A stretch of 64,000 nucleotides of DNA from Dipteronia dyeriana. Taxonomy: Eukaryota; Streptophyta; Magnoliopsida; Sapindales; Sapindaceae. Position 1 is the first letter of the stretch. Each line of letters starts with the position of its first letter. The notes beneath the pieces were generated by a model, which saw only the letters and a program-made list of their open reading frames with translations, did no database searches and was not told the DNA's origin. Position numbers and translations under genes: made by a program. The stretch spans positions 20,043,291 to 20,107,290 of the forward strand of contig CM065301.1 in NCBI GenBank assembly GCA_032871835.1, given 5' to 3'. This document shows, piece by piece, positions 34,817-45,536 of the stretch.

Positions 34817-35159
34817 TTCCTCTCTATATAGATTATCCTAGTCCGTAAGGAAAAAATTAGTGGGTGGTTGGCATGGAGTCAGATAATCATTGATCATGAA
34901 TAATTGTGGATACTAGCAACAGTGAACCGGAACAAACTTCTTGTCACAATAAAAACACAACCCTTCTCTCATCGGTCCCTAGCCTCTTGACCGGTAATCT
35001 TTTGGAATGGATATGGAGGATTAGGTGAGTCTTGGGTCGATCTTTGGTTGGGTGGAGGTCTCAACAATCAAACTAAATTAGTTGGTGAAGATGTCTGATT
35101 TGTTTTCCTTTGTAATTGGTTCCTTTCTTCGATGAGTCGAGCCACACCTATAGTATATG

Positions 35160-35736
35160 CTAATGTTCGAGGTTGTTTGATTTTAACGTCCAAGCGAATT
35201 TCATCTCTAAGACTTCCAACAAAACAACCGATAAAAAAAAATTGGGTAAGCCATCAACTCGATGTGATAGCATCTCGAATGTTTCTTGATAGGTGGCAAC
35301 AATAGATGTTTGTTTGAGGCGAGTCAAAGCTTCCGAGGGATCCATGTAATTAATTGGGCCAAAACGAAGTAATACAGCTTTGGTAAACTCCGCCCAAGTG
35401 ACGGGACCTGTAAAACTTCGTCAGCCACCTATGCCACTATAGGGCGATGCCTTCTAAGTGGAAGGATGCTAGTTGAACTTGTAGAGCATGATCAATATTT
35501 TTGAAGTCAAAATATTGCTCCGACTTGTAAATCCAACCAGTCGGATCGTCCCTGCTAAACTTCGGAAAGGAGAGTTTTAGGTGTGTGTGGTTTCGGTCAA
35601 TGGGAGATTGTAATTGAGTGAGGTTGTGATGTGTGGGCTGCGGATTGTGAGATGGCTCACCAATTGAAAATGGGTTGATGTCGTGATTAAGGCTTGATTG
35701 TGGATTGTGGACAAGTAAAGACTGCAACTGAGTCAC
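35160..35736 (-). pseudogene. gag fragment of element D
   Basis: Minus-strand pieces 35736-35437 and 35345-35160. The first carries LKLSFPKFSRDDPTGWIYK then SEQYFDFKNI, the characteristic opening of a Ty3/gypsy Retrotrans_gag domain. The second (MDPSEALTRLKQTSIVATYQ) is the following helical part. A frameshift lies between them. No nucleic-acid-binding knuckle or pol follows. Confidence 0.8.
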
Positions 35737-35876
35737 TAATGTTTAGAGTGTGGAATTGACTTTGTCGAAGTTAGTGTTGAGGTGATCAAGAATGGATTCA
35801 TGTCGAGCTAGAATCTCGTTGACTTCGTTGTGAAATTCGGTATTACTTTTTCCCTAAGTATCCATGGGATCGTGAG

Positions 35877-35888
35877 GCTCTGATACCA
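35877..35888 (-). other. primer-binding site of element D
   Basis: Minus-strand TGGTATCAGAGC, the standard plant site for initiator Met-tRNA, two bases from the 5' LTR. Confidence 0.92.
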
Positions 35889-35890
35889 AT

Positions 35891-36289
35891 TGTTATGAGT
35901 AACTTAATATTTAGAAAAGAAGAGTAACAGAAGAAAGAAAAAAAAAAAAAAGAAGGGAGATTGAGAAATATTTTCATTAATATTCAATATGAGAACTCAA
36001 TACAACTCTGGTTGACAATTTATAGACCAAACCATCGAATGAGCAATAACTAATAAAGTGACACAACAACAAAATAGGAAATAATAGGCAGTGGAAGTTG
36101 AATTCCTGCAACCCACTACACTACATGGAACTGAAACAAGGCAACACATTATTTAATTAACCCATTGACTTCGTCATAACCAAATTGGGTGCTTGCATAC
36201 ATAGAACATTGCATGCACAAACTAACAACCTAAACAACCTACGTGACCTGTGACCTGACCTATATAATAACGTAGAGCATTTGACATCG
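35891..36289 (-). repeat. 5' LTR of element D
   Basis: Plus-strand start TGTTATGAG, end GACATCG (mutated from ...CA). Confidence 0.9.
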
Positions 36290-36294
36290 GTATG

Positions 36295-36669
36295 TGTTGT
36301 TTTCTTTGTTGTTTTTATGAATTTCCCAATTTCCAAAAAAAAAATACATTTTAATGGACTATGAGTATTGTTAGTCATCCCAATTTTATATCTCAATTTA
36401 CATTTTAATATATTTATGATATAACAATTAATAATTGAATATACACTAATGATTTTATAATATTAGGTTTTCAAATAAATAAATAACTGATTTTGATGAA
36501 AATATCTTTCCCTCTAATTTCAAATGATAAATTATAAGAAACTAAATTCAAATTCTACGGGAAAACAAAGATACCATGAAATCAGGTAACTTTTAAGTTA
36601 CATAATGATGATAAAACAAATGTAGGAGATCGAGTACCATGATCAATTTTATAACCTACAACTGATCTT
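36295..36669. other. 3' flank of the MBD gene, no separate gene
   Basis: AT-rich sequence between element D and the MBD stop codon. It would hold the 3' UTR, but no polyadenylation signal could be singled out. Confidence 0.5.
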
Positions 36670-38900
36670 TTAATTGTCAGTTGGGTGACGATCATTGTGT
36701 GCGCGCGCCACATATGCCCTTTCCCAATCGTGCCTAACAGAGTCAGGCACCTTGTTTTCCCCTATGTAAGGAGTCCATGTTTCTGTTTCTTCAGAATTTT
36801 CTGACCACAACGCCTATTCAACCTCCTTAGGTTTCCCAAGAGACTGTCAAAGTAATTGTGCATGTTAGAGAAAAGCAAAATACTTTTAAGATAAATAAAC
36901 AATGTAGCTTTTGGATTATCTTCAACAACAACAAAAAAAAAATTGTTTTTACTCACCATTGTAGCAGCGTCATATTTTTCTTTATTCTTTTCACGCTTAA
37001 TTCCAAATTCTATAAAGTAAAGAACCTCCTTTTTAGAACGGAATCGGTTACCTAAAACAGTATCAAAGTAAAACTACACAAAGATAAAGATATTAAACTA
37101 AATTGAACTCAAACTGTCAAAGAAAAATTTTCAAATATTTTCTGCACATAATTATACACTCGCGAAAACAGTGAGAAATAACACATTTTTTATGGTGCCT
37201 TGCACACAAGTCACTGTTTTAATAAATTAAGTTTAAAATGATCTATTATGATCAGCTACCAAAATTGCCCTTAAATAATCATTTTTAAATTATGTCTGTA
37301 GTTCCATCTCTACACTTGGAACATTGATCAACTGAGTAACTCATCTCTCCCTCCCTCTACACTAAATTTGTCTTAAAATTGAAATCCCCAACAACACTCT
37401 TCTTCAACTTAGAAAAAATCGACGTTCATCGACATAACAAAGTAATATATTTCTAAAATACTTCTTTTTTATCATGCATTTATGATCTTGTAACACTTTA
37501 TCTGTTCTTTTTTATTTGAGTCTGGTTTTATGAAGTTTTAATCTGTGATTTATGAATCTCCGAGCCTTTGTAAGCTCTATCCGAGCCTTTTTTGTAAAGT
37601 CTCCGAGAATTGTTGTAAAGTCTTCGAGCCTTTTAGAAAAGGATTCGAGACTTTGTGTAAAGTGTCTGAGCCTTTTAGTAAAGTCTCTGAGATTTTGTGA
37701 AGTTCTGTCTGAGCCTTTTCCATAGTCTTTATGTTTGTCAATGAAATTGTGTTCGTGCCTTTGACATAAGTATTCGAGCCTTTTACATAAGGCTCCGAGA
37801 CTTTTACATAAGGCTCTAACCCTTTTACATAATGTTCCGAGCCTTTTACATAAGGCTTTGAGACTTTTACGTAAGGCTCCGAGCCTTTTACGTAAGGCTC
37901 TTAAACCTTTACATAAGGCTCTGAGATATTTACATAAGGCGACGAGACCTTTACATAAGACCCCAAGACTTTTACATAAGACCCCAAGACTTTTGTATAA
38001 GGCTTCGAGACTTTTGCATAAGGCTCGGAGCCTTTTACATAAGACTCTAAGCCTTTTTAAGAAGTGTCCGAGACTTTTACAGTAGTCTCCGAGCCTTTTA
38101 AAAAATCCCACTCGAAAAAAAAGGACTGAGGGCGCCCCTCCACGAGCTGACCGGGCAGCTTGACCACCGCGAGCTCAGTGGGGAGCTCGAACCCCGAATG
38201 AGTCTGCGTAGCGCCACCTCGTTGTCGTTCGAGTGATTGTCTAGATTTCAACGGGACTTTCTCTCTCTACTTCACAACTCTGGTCACTGTAAAGTGAATG
38301 AAAGAGATCTGATGTGGAATAACTATTGGAGGTATTTTTGTTCATTCACTATAAATGGTGTCTTTTAAACATAAGTTATTAAAGCACTGATAATGTTGAA
38401 ATGCCACCTCTAAAAAGTATCATTTAATTTTTGAACCCTTATACACTCCTCTTCAATGGAATCACCATAGAACATCTCATGAGATCCTAACACCCAAACC
38501 TACCCAGCAAACAAGTGATGTGCAAATTCTATGAGAAGAAATTCAACACTCCAACAATTTATTCTCATAGGATTTCTCTCCATGATATTTAAAACTTGTT
38601 CATGCTAAAAATCAGAACTTTATTTTCTATATTTCAACAAATAAATAAATAACGTGTATAATTTTAAAAAAAAAATTAGAAAACCAATTTAACCTTATCA
38701 ACCACCCCGGCTGTTGCTCCAGAAGTCCTGACTTTGGTTTCAATTTGCCAACCCTGCGGCAACCAACTCGGCAATTCCATTGACGCCACAGCATCTGACA
38801 GCAATTCTGTTGATGCAGCGATGGAGGCGGGGTTTGTGGCAGCAGCGGAGAGGTTGGCATCGATGGATGTGCAACTTGTAGCCTGGTCCTGAGTACTCAT
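36670..38900 (-). CDS. methyl-CpG-binding-domain protein (MBD5/6-type), three exons, premature stop
   Basis: Exon 1 is 38900-38694 (69 codons, start MSTQDQATSC), exon 2 is 37073-36957 (39 codons) and exon 3 is 36843-36670 (58 codons with TAA). Introns begin GTTAAA and GTGAGT and end GTGTAG and TGACAG; both are phase 0. The MBD spans about residues 44-105: SWLPQGWQIETKVRTSGATAG in two parts across exon 1, then FYFDTVLGNRFRSKKEVLYF in exon 2. The DNA-contact arginines expected in this fold are R58 and R81. Exon 3 encodes the short C-terminus seen in plant MBD5/6 (ETWTPYIGE..PDSVRHDWERAY), but its tenth codon is TAG (36816-36814), where relatives suggest Trp. As read, the product ends at 117 residues with the MBD intact. 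MBD5/6 proteins bind methylated CpG and act in silencing. Intron 1 contains MULE-2. It could be a live truncated allele or a pseudogene. Confidence 0.85.
36814..36816 (-). other. in-frame TAG in MBD exon 3
   Basis: The codon lies between KPKEVE and ALWSENSEE. Text on both sides continues the same family in the same frame, so this is a point change (a TGG to TAG change would explain it) rather than a wrong splice frame. Confidence 0.7.
37550..38110 (+). repeat. 21-bp tandem words of MULE-2 (CCGAGCCTTTTACATAAGGCT type)
   Basis: About 25 units, the middle ones with a strict 21-bp period (TTTTACATAAGGCTCCGAG). Because 21 is a multiple of three, the minus strand stays open for 199 codons of a Leu/Cys/Lys heptad pattern. 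These are counterparts of the word arrays in MULE-1 and MULE-3 but with a different sequence. Confidence 0.9.
38124..38236. other. GC-rich tract inside MULE-2
   Basis: Roughly 110 bp with far more G+C than anything nearby (GGGCGCCCCTCCACGAGCTG and onward). It is open on minus (ELPTELAVVKLPGQLVEG). It may be a captured genomic fragment; its source was not recognised. Confidence 0.5.
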
Positions 38901-40140
38901 AGGAATACCATAGGGATACACATATATACTGAGGAAAAAAAAGAGCATAGAAAAATTCTTCCTTGGACATGAGAAAGAAAAGTAACTTGTTAAATATGTT
39001 CTCTTCAAATCTATTAAAGGAATTATAATTTTTTTTTGTTTTTTTTAATTATAATACAAACAAATATAATTATATTATTCTCAATCATGTGGCTTATTAA
39101 TTACTTGTGAATTTTAGTTTTTTTTTTCCTTTTTGTAGATAATTATAATGTTTAATAAATAAATAAATAAGATCAAACTTCACTGTATTTTGTGCCTATT
39201 ATATAGGAGCGTACCTTGTCCATTATAAATATCGTTTCGTGCCAAAATTCAAATTATAAAATAATAATTATGATAAGAAAGGGGGCTTGAAATTGTGAGA
39301 TCTGCAAAATATGCACAAAATTGATGTGAAAGCTGAATTTTGAAACAAGATCTAACAATGGCAATGCATATCTAAATGGAAAAAAAAAATCAAAATCAAA
39401 ATCAGCATAAAACACTCTCACACAATCAAATAGTGCAGATGATATTAAGAGCACTAAATCAGCAACCAAGATGGCCAACTTGATAGATCTATGGTACACA
39501 CACACAATCAAATAGTGCAGATAATATTAAGAGAAATAAATCAGCAACCAATATGGCTAACTTGATAGATCTATGGTGCTGGGTTGAGAGAGAAAATAAA
39601 GAGAAAAGAGATAGTAAAAGTACCAGGTTAAAGTTAAGAGAATATACCAGATGACATTGAACTCATGACGACTATATATTGTATGTATAAATGAAGACAG
39701 AAAATTCTAGAAAATTTTGTTTTTTAAACTTACACCTTATTGGTTTGAATCCGGACAGATTTTCAGGAGATGTATCTGAGGGAAAAACATGCATTTCATT
39801 GGTTATGGTTTCTTAGCTCAAATGATAAATATTAATTCTTACCATGGATAAACATTTGTATGAGTTGTCATATATATATATATATGTGTGTGTATACTAA
39901 TTGCTGATGCGTATAATATTTGAGGTAAACAAATGGTAAATTTTCTAACCATATGAATATATAAAGCTTGGTATGAGTTGTCAGACATAGGTATATATGG
40001 TCATTGTTACATGTACATTAATATTCAAAGGGTAATTGATTTTGATTCCTTTTGAGTTGTTTCATTTGAATTATTTTGTGTCTATCCTTAAGCAAAAGAT
40101 AGCCGTGTCTCTTCATCTCCTTTCCGGTATTGGTTCAAAA
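38901..40140. other. upstream region of the MBD gene
   Basis: No further coding exon was found upstream of the MBD start. The region holds the 82-bp direct duplication (39421-39580), a T-rich tract (39028-39050) and a TA/TG microsatellite (39870-39892). It should contain the promoter, but no TATA box could be assigned with confidence. Confidence 0.5.
39421..39580. repeat. 82-bp tandem duplication upstream of MBD
   Basis: CACAATCAAATAGTGCAGAT starts at 39421 and again at 39503. Both copies run to GATAGATCTATGGT with a few differences. It is about 0.55 kb upstream of the MBD start codon. Confidence 0.9.
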
Positions 40141-41162
40141 TGTTGGGAAAAGATGACGTGGAAGCGCATGCCTAATATTCAATGCATAATAAATAACGTC
40201 TAATAGCATAAAAATAAGATGAGAGAATCAAATCACACAATAAAAGATCTTACGTGGAAAATCCAAAACAGGAAAAACCACGGCATTCAGAACGATAAGA
40301 GAAAAAAATCACTTTGTAGAAAATTGTTACAACTACATAGTTTCAATTAATATTCTTTCCCTAATCCCAAACCCTAATTACAACCGAGCTCTACTGAGCC
40401 CAAGCTCACAATCAAGCTTACATCCTAGCTCACAGTGCTCACCATGTCATCCTCAAGAGTTCCCTTGAATATTCTCTAGGTCTCCCCTGAATATCACTAT
40501 CGAAGCTCCCCCTAGATCACAGATATTCCCTGGATCCCTCTGTTGATATTCTTATGGATCTCCTCATGGGTTTCCCCCCAAATATTCCTTGGGTCTCCTA
40601 CCCTCTGGACAACCCTACGGTCTCCTCCCAGATTTCCTCATGTCTCACTCCTCGGATTCACCTAGTACTCTCTGATGTTCACAGGTGTCTCACCGGGTGT
40701 TATCAACTAAATAATAGGCCTTACTATTTATAGGGTCACTATTCTTGGTCTATAAGGAATCAGACTCCTATATAATCAGTTGAAAACCACCTAACAAGTC
40801 TTTCCTAAACAAGTATTCCCTGAATAAAACCTCCCCCAATAAGAAAATTGACTCTCACACATTTTCCCATGACTTTCAGGAGTTATACACACCAAACCGA
40901 GCCCCAAAAAACATGTCTCACGCTCCGTCACACGCCATAACACCTCCAGCACGCAGCAACTTGTAGGTGTTGTACTACAATCTTCCAGTGGCTTGTACGG
41001 GCACGTCCGGGATCGGATTCTGGTGTTGTTTTCACCGTTGGCTTTGTCTCTGGCTCTTCTTTTCAAAACCAACTAAATCACATTCATCTAAATTTTATTG
41101 GACTACTTTCGCATCAGTTGATTATGTTTGGTTCACATGGGAATACAAGTCAAATCCTAACA
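40141..41162 (+). mobile_element. solo LTR (1022 bp, probably Ty1/copia)
   Basis: Begins TGTTGGGAAAAGATGACG and ends AATCCTAACA. It is flanked by CAAAA at 40136-40140 and 41163-41167. No internal retrotransposon sequence, PBS or second LTR is present, so the element was lost by LTR-LTR recombination. It contains the block TACGTGGAAAATCC...AAAAACCACGG (40251-40283). The strand is nominal, and copia membership is inferred from the LTR start only. Confidence 0.88.
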
Positions 41163-41276
41163 CAAAAAATGTAGTAATATCACTTTTTTTTCGATGCCTT
41201 TCTATTTTCCTTGAAATTACATAAAGCCTCATACTATTGTGTATCTACCTCTTGCATTATGGGAAGATCTTTTTAG

Positions 41277-41666
41277 GGTTCGATCGAGAAAGCTTCCAAG
41301 CATTTGGAAGTGATTGTAGAAGAATTGAACAAGGACAAGAATCAACTTTAGCGACGTGAAACCCAATTTGAAGCTGAGAGGGCAAAATTTAATAAGCAAA
41401 AAGGAATGGTGATGTTCTTAGCCTTTTGTTTAATTTAGTTTATTAGTTTCAACGGCATGTAAATGTAAGAAAGGGTCACTTATTTATTTTATTTAAAAAA
41501 AATGTTATTTTAATTTGTTACTATCATGTAATTTAGATTGAAAATGAGGCACTTGATGGAAAAAAAATTGAACCGGATAGGAAAAAAAAAGGCCAAGATA
41601 TTATTTGAATTGGAGATGGACTCTCTAAGATTTGATATACAAAATATGGAACACAAGGGGAAGTTT
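41277..41666 (+). pseudogene. two-exon remnant resembling XS/XH (SGS3/FDM-like) coiled-coil genes
   Basis: Exon A (41277-41408) sits after TTTTTAG and before GTGATG. It encodes KASKHLEVIVEELNKDKNQL, a stop, then RRETQFEAERAKFNKQK. Exon B (41537-41666) sits after AATTTAG and before GTAAGT. It encodes IENEALDGKKIE, a frameshift in an A run, then LFELEMDSLRFDIQNMEHKG. The charged coiled-coil text resembles the segment before the XH domain of plant RNA-directed DNA methylation factors of the FDM/IDN2 family. No XS or XH domain is present. A solo LTR lies upstream and MULE-3 begins 31 bp downstream. Confidence 0.45.
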
Positions 41667-42219
41667 GTAAGTTCTTTTTACAGCAATTAATTATCTAGGT
41701 TCGAAGATTATATAGCATCTTTTTGAGTTGGATTTTAAGACTATTACCATTTTAAAAATTTAAGTTTAAAAGACACTTAAAATAGATTTCTTCCGAAAAA
41801 GCCCCCACGGTACTTCCACGTCAGCTATTTGTAATTTAGTTATATTTCATTTTAATTTTTACATTTTATATTACTTTTAGTTTACAGTGAGAGAGTTATG
41901 AGAGTAGTGAGAGAAAGCCCCCTTGACAAATTGGTGAACACACGAACGATGACCACTACGGCGACGGTGGACCACGAATACGATTACATCGACGACGTAG
42001 AACACGACCAACGACTGTAGCAAGTTTTGATTTCGGTGAAAAACGAGGTATGTAACTATTTCGATTTGAATTTGAAGTTTGATTTGATTGATTTTTGTTG
42101 GGTATTAATCATTCAGTTTGTATGGTTGAAGTGGTAGATATGTATTCTAGGGTTTGATTTTCTGAGTTTTAGGGATTGAATTAGGGATTTTCTGTTGGGG
42201 AAGATGATGAACGGTAACT

Positions 42220-42800
42220 AGGTTTCCGAGACTTATGTTAGTTTCCGAGACTTTTATAACATGTTCCAAGACTTTTTAAATACTGTCCCAAGACTTTTGG
42301 TAATAGTCTCCGAGACATTTATAACACTTTTCAAGACTTTTGAAATACTTTTCCGATATTTTTATCTAAGACTTTAGTATAAGCATATATGATCCGAGAC
42401 TTTAATAATATTTTCCGAGACTTTTGAAATATTTTCCCAAGACTTTTCTCCCCGAGACTTTTCTCCCTAAGACTTTTCTCCCTAAGACTTTTGTATTAGC
42501 TTATATGATCTGAGATATTTGTACGATTTTTGAGACTTTTGTGATAGTTTTCGAGACTTTTATAACATTTTTCGACACGTTTGAAATACTTTTCTGAGAC
42601 TTTTGTATAATGTTATATGTTCTGAGACATTTGTTTCATTTACGAGACTTTTGGAATAGTTTTCAAGACTTTTGTAATAGCTTCCAAGACTTTTATATTG
42701 TTTTCCACAACTTTTATTTTATTTTAAGACTTATGTAATGTTTTTCGAGACTTTTGTATTTTTTCCAAGACTTACGTAGTGTTTTCCGAGAATTGCTGGA
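42220..42800 (+). repeat. tandem CCGAGACTTTTG words in the 5' intron of MULE-3
   Basis: About 25 irregular copies of TTTCCGAGACTTTTGTAAT-type text between a GAG|GTATGT donor near 42047 and a GTGCAG acceptor at 42849. The position and sense are the same as the left array of MULE-1, but the word differs. Confidence 0.85.
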
Positions 42801-42849
42801 AAAAATTTCAAACTTCTGTTTTTAAATTTGTATTTCTTGTGAAGTGCAG

Positions 42850-44471
42850 ATGGTGAATTTGAGAGACACGTTAAAAACTCCCCAAAGTGACTAGTACGAC
42901 GCAAAAAACACTCGCCACAACCGCATTAAACTTCTCAAAGTAATCGAGGACGCAATTAACAGAGTAGTAGAACATGGAATCCAAGAGCGAGAGAGGTTTT
43001 CTGAGTCAAGTTTTGGCCATTTTCTACGCATGCATCGAGGAGTATAGTTTTCTGGCGGTTTTGTGCATCGCTTGATATTGAGTGAGTTACACCATGAAGA
43101 ACCCACTGATGAGTGAGGTTTATGTTGGGTACGCATAGCGTCTGATTTTTTAGGATCAAGTTTTGTTTGATCACTGGGTTGAAATTCAGAATCATCCCTG
43201 ACAAGACGTTTTATGAGGGGGTAGAGAATAGCATACACCAAAGGTACTTCGGTGGTCGAGATTTGGTCAGTTTTACAGAACTTTAAGCAATGGTTGAATA
43301 GGGTTAATAACAAGAGCTATTAGATGCGGTGAAGCTATGTCAGTTGTTGATGGTGAATTGATTTTTTATCAGATTGGATAAGAGGGATGAAAATCATTAT
43401 ATGACAGTTCCGCCTAGTTGATGACTTAAATGTGTCCAATGTGTTCCCGTGGGGTTTACATATGTGCTAATACTTCATTCAAAAAGGCAAGTCAGCACAA
43501 GAATGAGAGATGCTACATTTATAGGTTTGCGTATGCGTTATTGGTGAGCCTTTCAAACTTACTACCAATATTGTATTTATTGATTTTTTATGTTTTACAA
43601 CCAACCAATTAATTAAAATTTCATTGGATATTTTGCAGGTTTTTGCTTTTGAAGTTATTTCAACCCTTGCCACGCAATTCACCAATTGTAAGGAAGTTGA
43701 ACCCCTTCCCGCTTATTTAGAAGTGAGAGCTGACTCGACAACCCTAGGTAGAGAAACTATTAAAGATTTTCACCGCAAAGGTAATAATATATTCGTAACG
43801 GTTGAATATAATTTTTAGTACAAGTTTCTAAAGTTATTTCTTATGATTAAATTTCATATGTTTGCAGAATCAAAATTGACCGCCACTGAAGCAGGGAGGG
43901 GTAAATGATACTACCAAGAGATAAACGAGTGAGGCAATTTATACCCTGCTCCTGGTTCAACGGAGACTATACCAGAGGGATTTGTCTACATCTATCGAAC
44001 ATGCTGGTGATTACGGTGAGAATTTGATAAAGGCAGACGACATAGACCTACACACTAGATCTAGAACCCGTGCAACCGAACAATAGTGTATTGATACTCC
44101 TGGCCCGAGTAGTGACCCTCCAACTGTTAGGTGGACTTGTGTCAGATTGAGAATGAACACGGGAATCGTGGTACCTCCTCATATAGTGGCTCTGGATGCA
44201 CCTTCTATAGGTGGTGAGTCTACCTATACAGAGCATGCACATTGAGGCACATGAGGATATATAGAGCCACGATCTCCTTTACATGAGGTATATAAATTGT
44301 TATTGGTTGAGGTCAAATTAAGATAATAAATTGAACTATAATTCCAACGTGAGATTTCTTCTTCAGACAGTACCTGACCATTGGGATCGTCGATTTAAAG
44401 AAGTCATGGATGTCGTAGAGCAATTATGGGAGAAGGTCCGAATGAGTGACATGAACAGACAACAACAACAA
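42850..44471 (+). pseudogene. DUF1985-type gene of MULE-3, truncated
   Basis: The ATG at 42850 follows the acceptor directly, exactly as in MULE-1 (MVNLRDTLKTP versus MRNRLRDLLKTA). DUF1985 text follows: SGGFVHRLILSELHHEEPTDE near 43050-43110 (shown in part), then VENSIH-like and LQNFKQWLN text. The next exon (about 43640-43783) reads VFAFEVISTLATQFTN, matching IFAFEVIPDLAKEF of MULE-1. Many stops and frameshifts. It ends in a Gln-rich coil (EVMDVVEQLWEKVRMSD) where element E interrupts it, so the protease part is missing. Confidence 0.8.
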
Positions 44472-45253
44472 TGTTAACGGTGATTTTTGGATCATGTAGG
44501 ATTGATCACTTGTCAAACAGGTAAGTATGGATCGACAATTGAATTAGGAATTAAAATAAACAAAAAGCAGACAGGGCACAACCCCAAAGTGGGAAAACAT
44601 CCACAGTTGTCGGTAACGGCAAGAGAAAAAATTTCCACTAAATTGTTAAAAGAATACACACCAAATCTTGCATGCTCTCCCTTATGCTTAATTAGTGTTC
44701 GTTTCCTTTATGAGTGTTGCTAGGGTTTATTTATACATGTATAGAACCCTAATTATTGCCCTAATTCTTGTTGTACAAGTAAGGAAAGTTCCTATAGTTA
44801 AATAAAACTCTAACTTATTAGAGTCGTGTTGTCTTTCTTCCTTGTTTCGTGTTGATTTTCTTTTGATTGCGCTAGATCTCTTGCCCAACCTGGACTTTGA
44901 TATCTACTAGGAAATATACTTCCTCATCAAAGTATACTTCTAGACACCTTACTTAAGTATAATTCATTCTTTGCGTGCTTCGGGTCGTGACTTCGCTAAA
45001 TCTGAACATTGTCCACGTGTCCCTCAACTCGACCATCTGCTGAACTCAACCAAACCCGCTTTTCCCCGATTGATGATCCTACCCGATCACAGCCTTTACT
45101 CCAACCATTTTGACAACCCCAATCGAGTCTTTCAGTCCGATCGTTTGTGTTGTCTTGGTCGGGAGGTTTGACGAGTGCTATTTGGTCAACTTGGGTTTAT
45201 TCGATCGGGTTATTTATTGGTGACGTGGCATCGTCCAAATTTTACCAATAACA
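44472..45253 (-). repeat. 3' LTR of element E
   Basis: 782 bp, TGTTAACGG...CCAATAACA. It shares its first 25 bases with the LTRs of elements A-C but is otherwise diverged, so it is a sister family. Confidence 0.88.
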
Positions 45254-45527
45254 ATAACCCCTTAAACATACGAGACTGAGTGTTTCGTTCCAAATGGCTT
45301 TCTCTCAGCGAAGTATGTTTAATGTGCTCTTTTTTCTTGTCTTGTAGCTCATTAACGCGTATTTATTGTTTTACAGCGAAGCGCGGTGTCAATCACGCCT
45401 ATTTCGACTGACGCAATCATTTAGCCATCTTTTTTAATTTCAAACGGTACATGTTTTTCGATTTACGTGCACCTACTTCTACTCTCATCTAGTGACATGT
45501 GTATATTCTGATAACGTCACCCACTTT

Positions 45528-45536
45528 TATATATAA
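45528..45536 (+). promoter_or_regulatory. candidate TATA box of the antisense gene
   Basis: TATATATAA stands 155 bp before the ATG at 45691. A pyrimidine-rich tract (CTTCATTTCACTCTC) follows, as in plant core promoters. Function is inferred from position. Confidence 0.55.

Larger units (their letters stand above)
34420..36289 (-). mobile_element. gag-only LTR element D (1.87 kb)
   Basis: LTR 34420-34816 (397 bp) and LTR 35891-36289 (399 bp). GTATG flanks both sides (34415-34419, 36290-36294), a 5-bp target duplication. On minus, the PBS follows the right LTR and the purine tract AGAGAGGAA abuts the left LTR. The 1.07-kb interior has only a broken gag. It is a compact non-autonomous element. 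Confidence 0.92.
37162..38439. mobile_element. MULE-2: 1.28-kb non-autonomous Mutator-like element in MBD intron 1
   Basis: TATACACTC lies at 37153-37161 and 38440-38448, a perfect 9-bp target duplication. The left end matches the reversed right end of MULE-1 (AATAAATTAAGTTTAAAATG and ATTGCCCTTAAATAATC). The right end matches the reversed left end of MULE-1 (GTGTCTTTTAAACATAAGTT). It is therefore an internally deleted relative in inverse orientation, with no transposase or Ulp1-like gene. Its middle is a tandem-word array (37550-38110) and a GC-rich tract (38124-38236). Confidence 0.92.
41698..44471. mobile_element. MULE-3: left part of a Mutator-like element, cut by Tat-like element E
   Basis: The left end (AGGTTCGAAGATTATATAGC, then GTTTAAAAGACAC at 41764) aligns with the left end of MULE-1. 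It contains a 5' exon, a word-rich intron and the DUF1985 exons, and then stops at the LTR of element E at 44472. The right half and right TIR are not found beyond element E. Confidence 0.8.
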
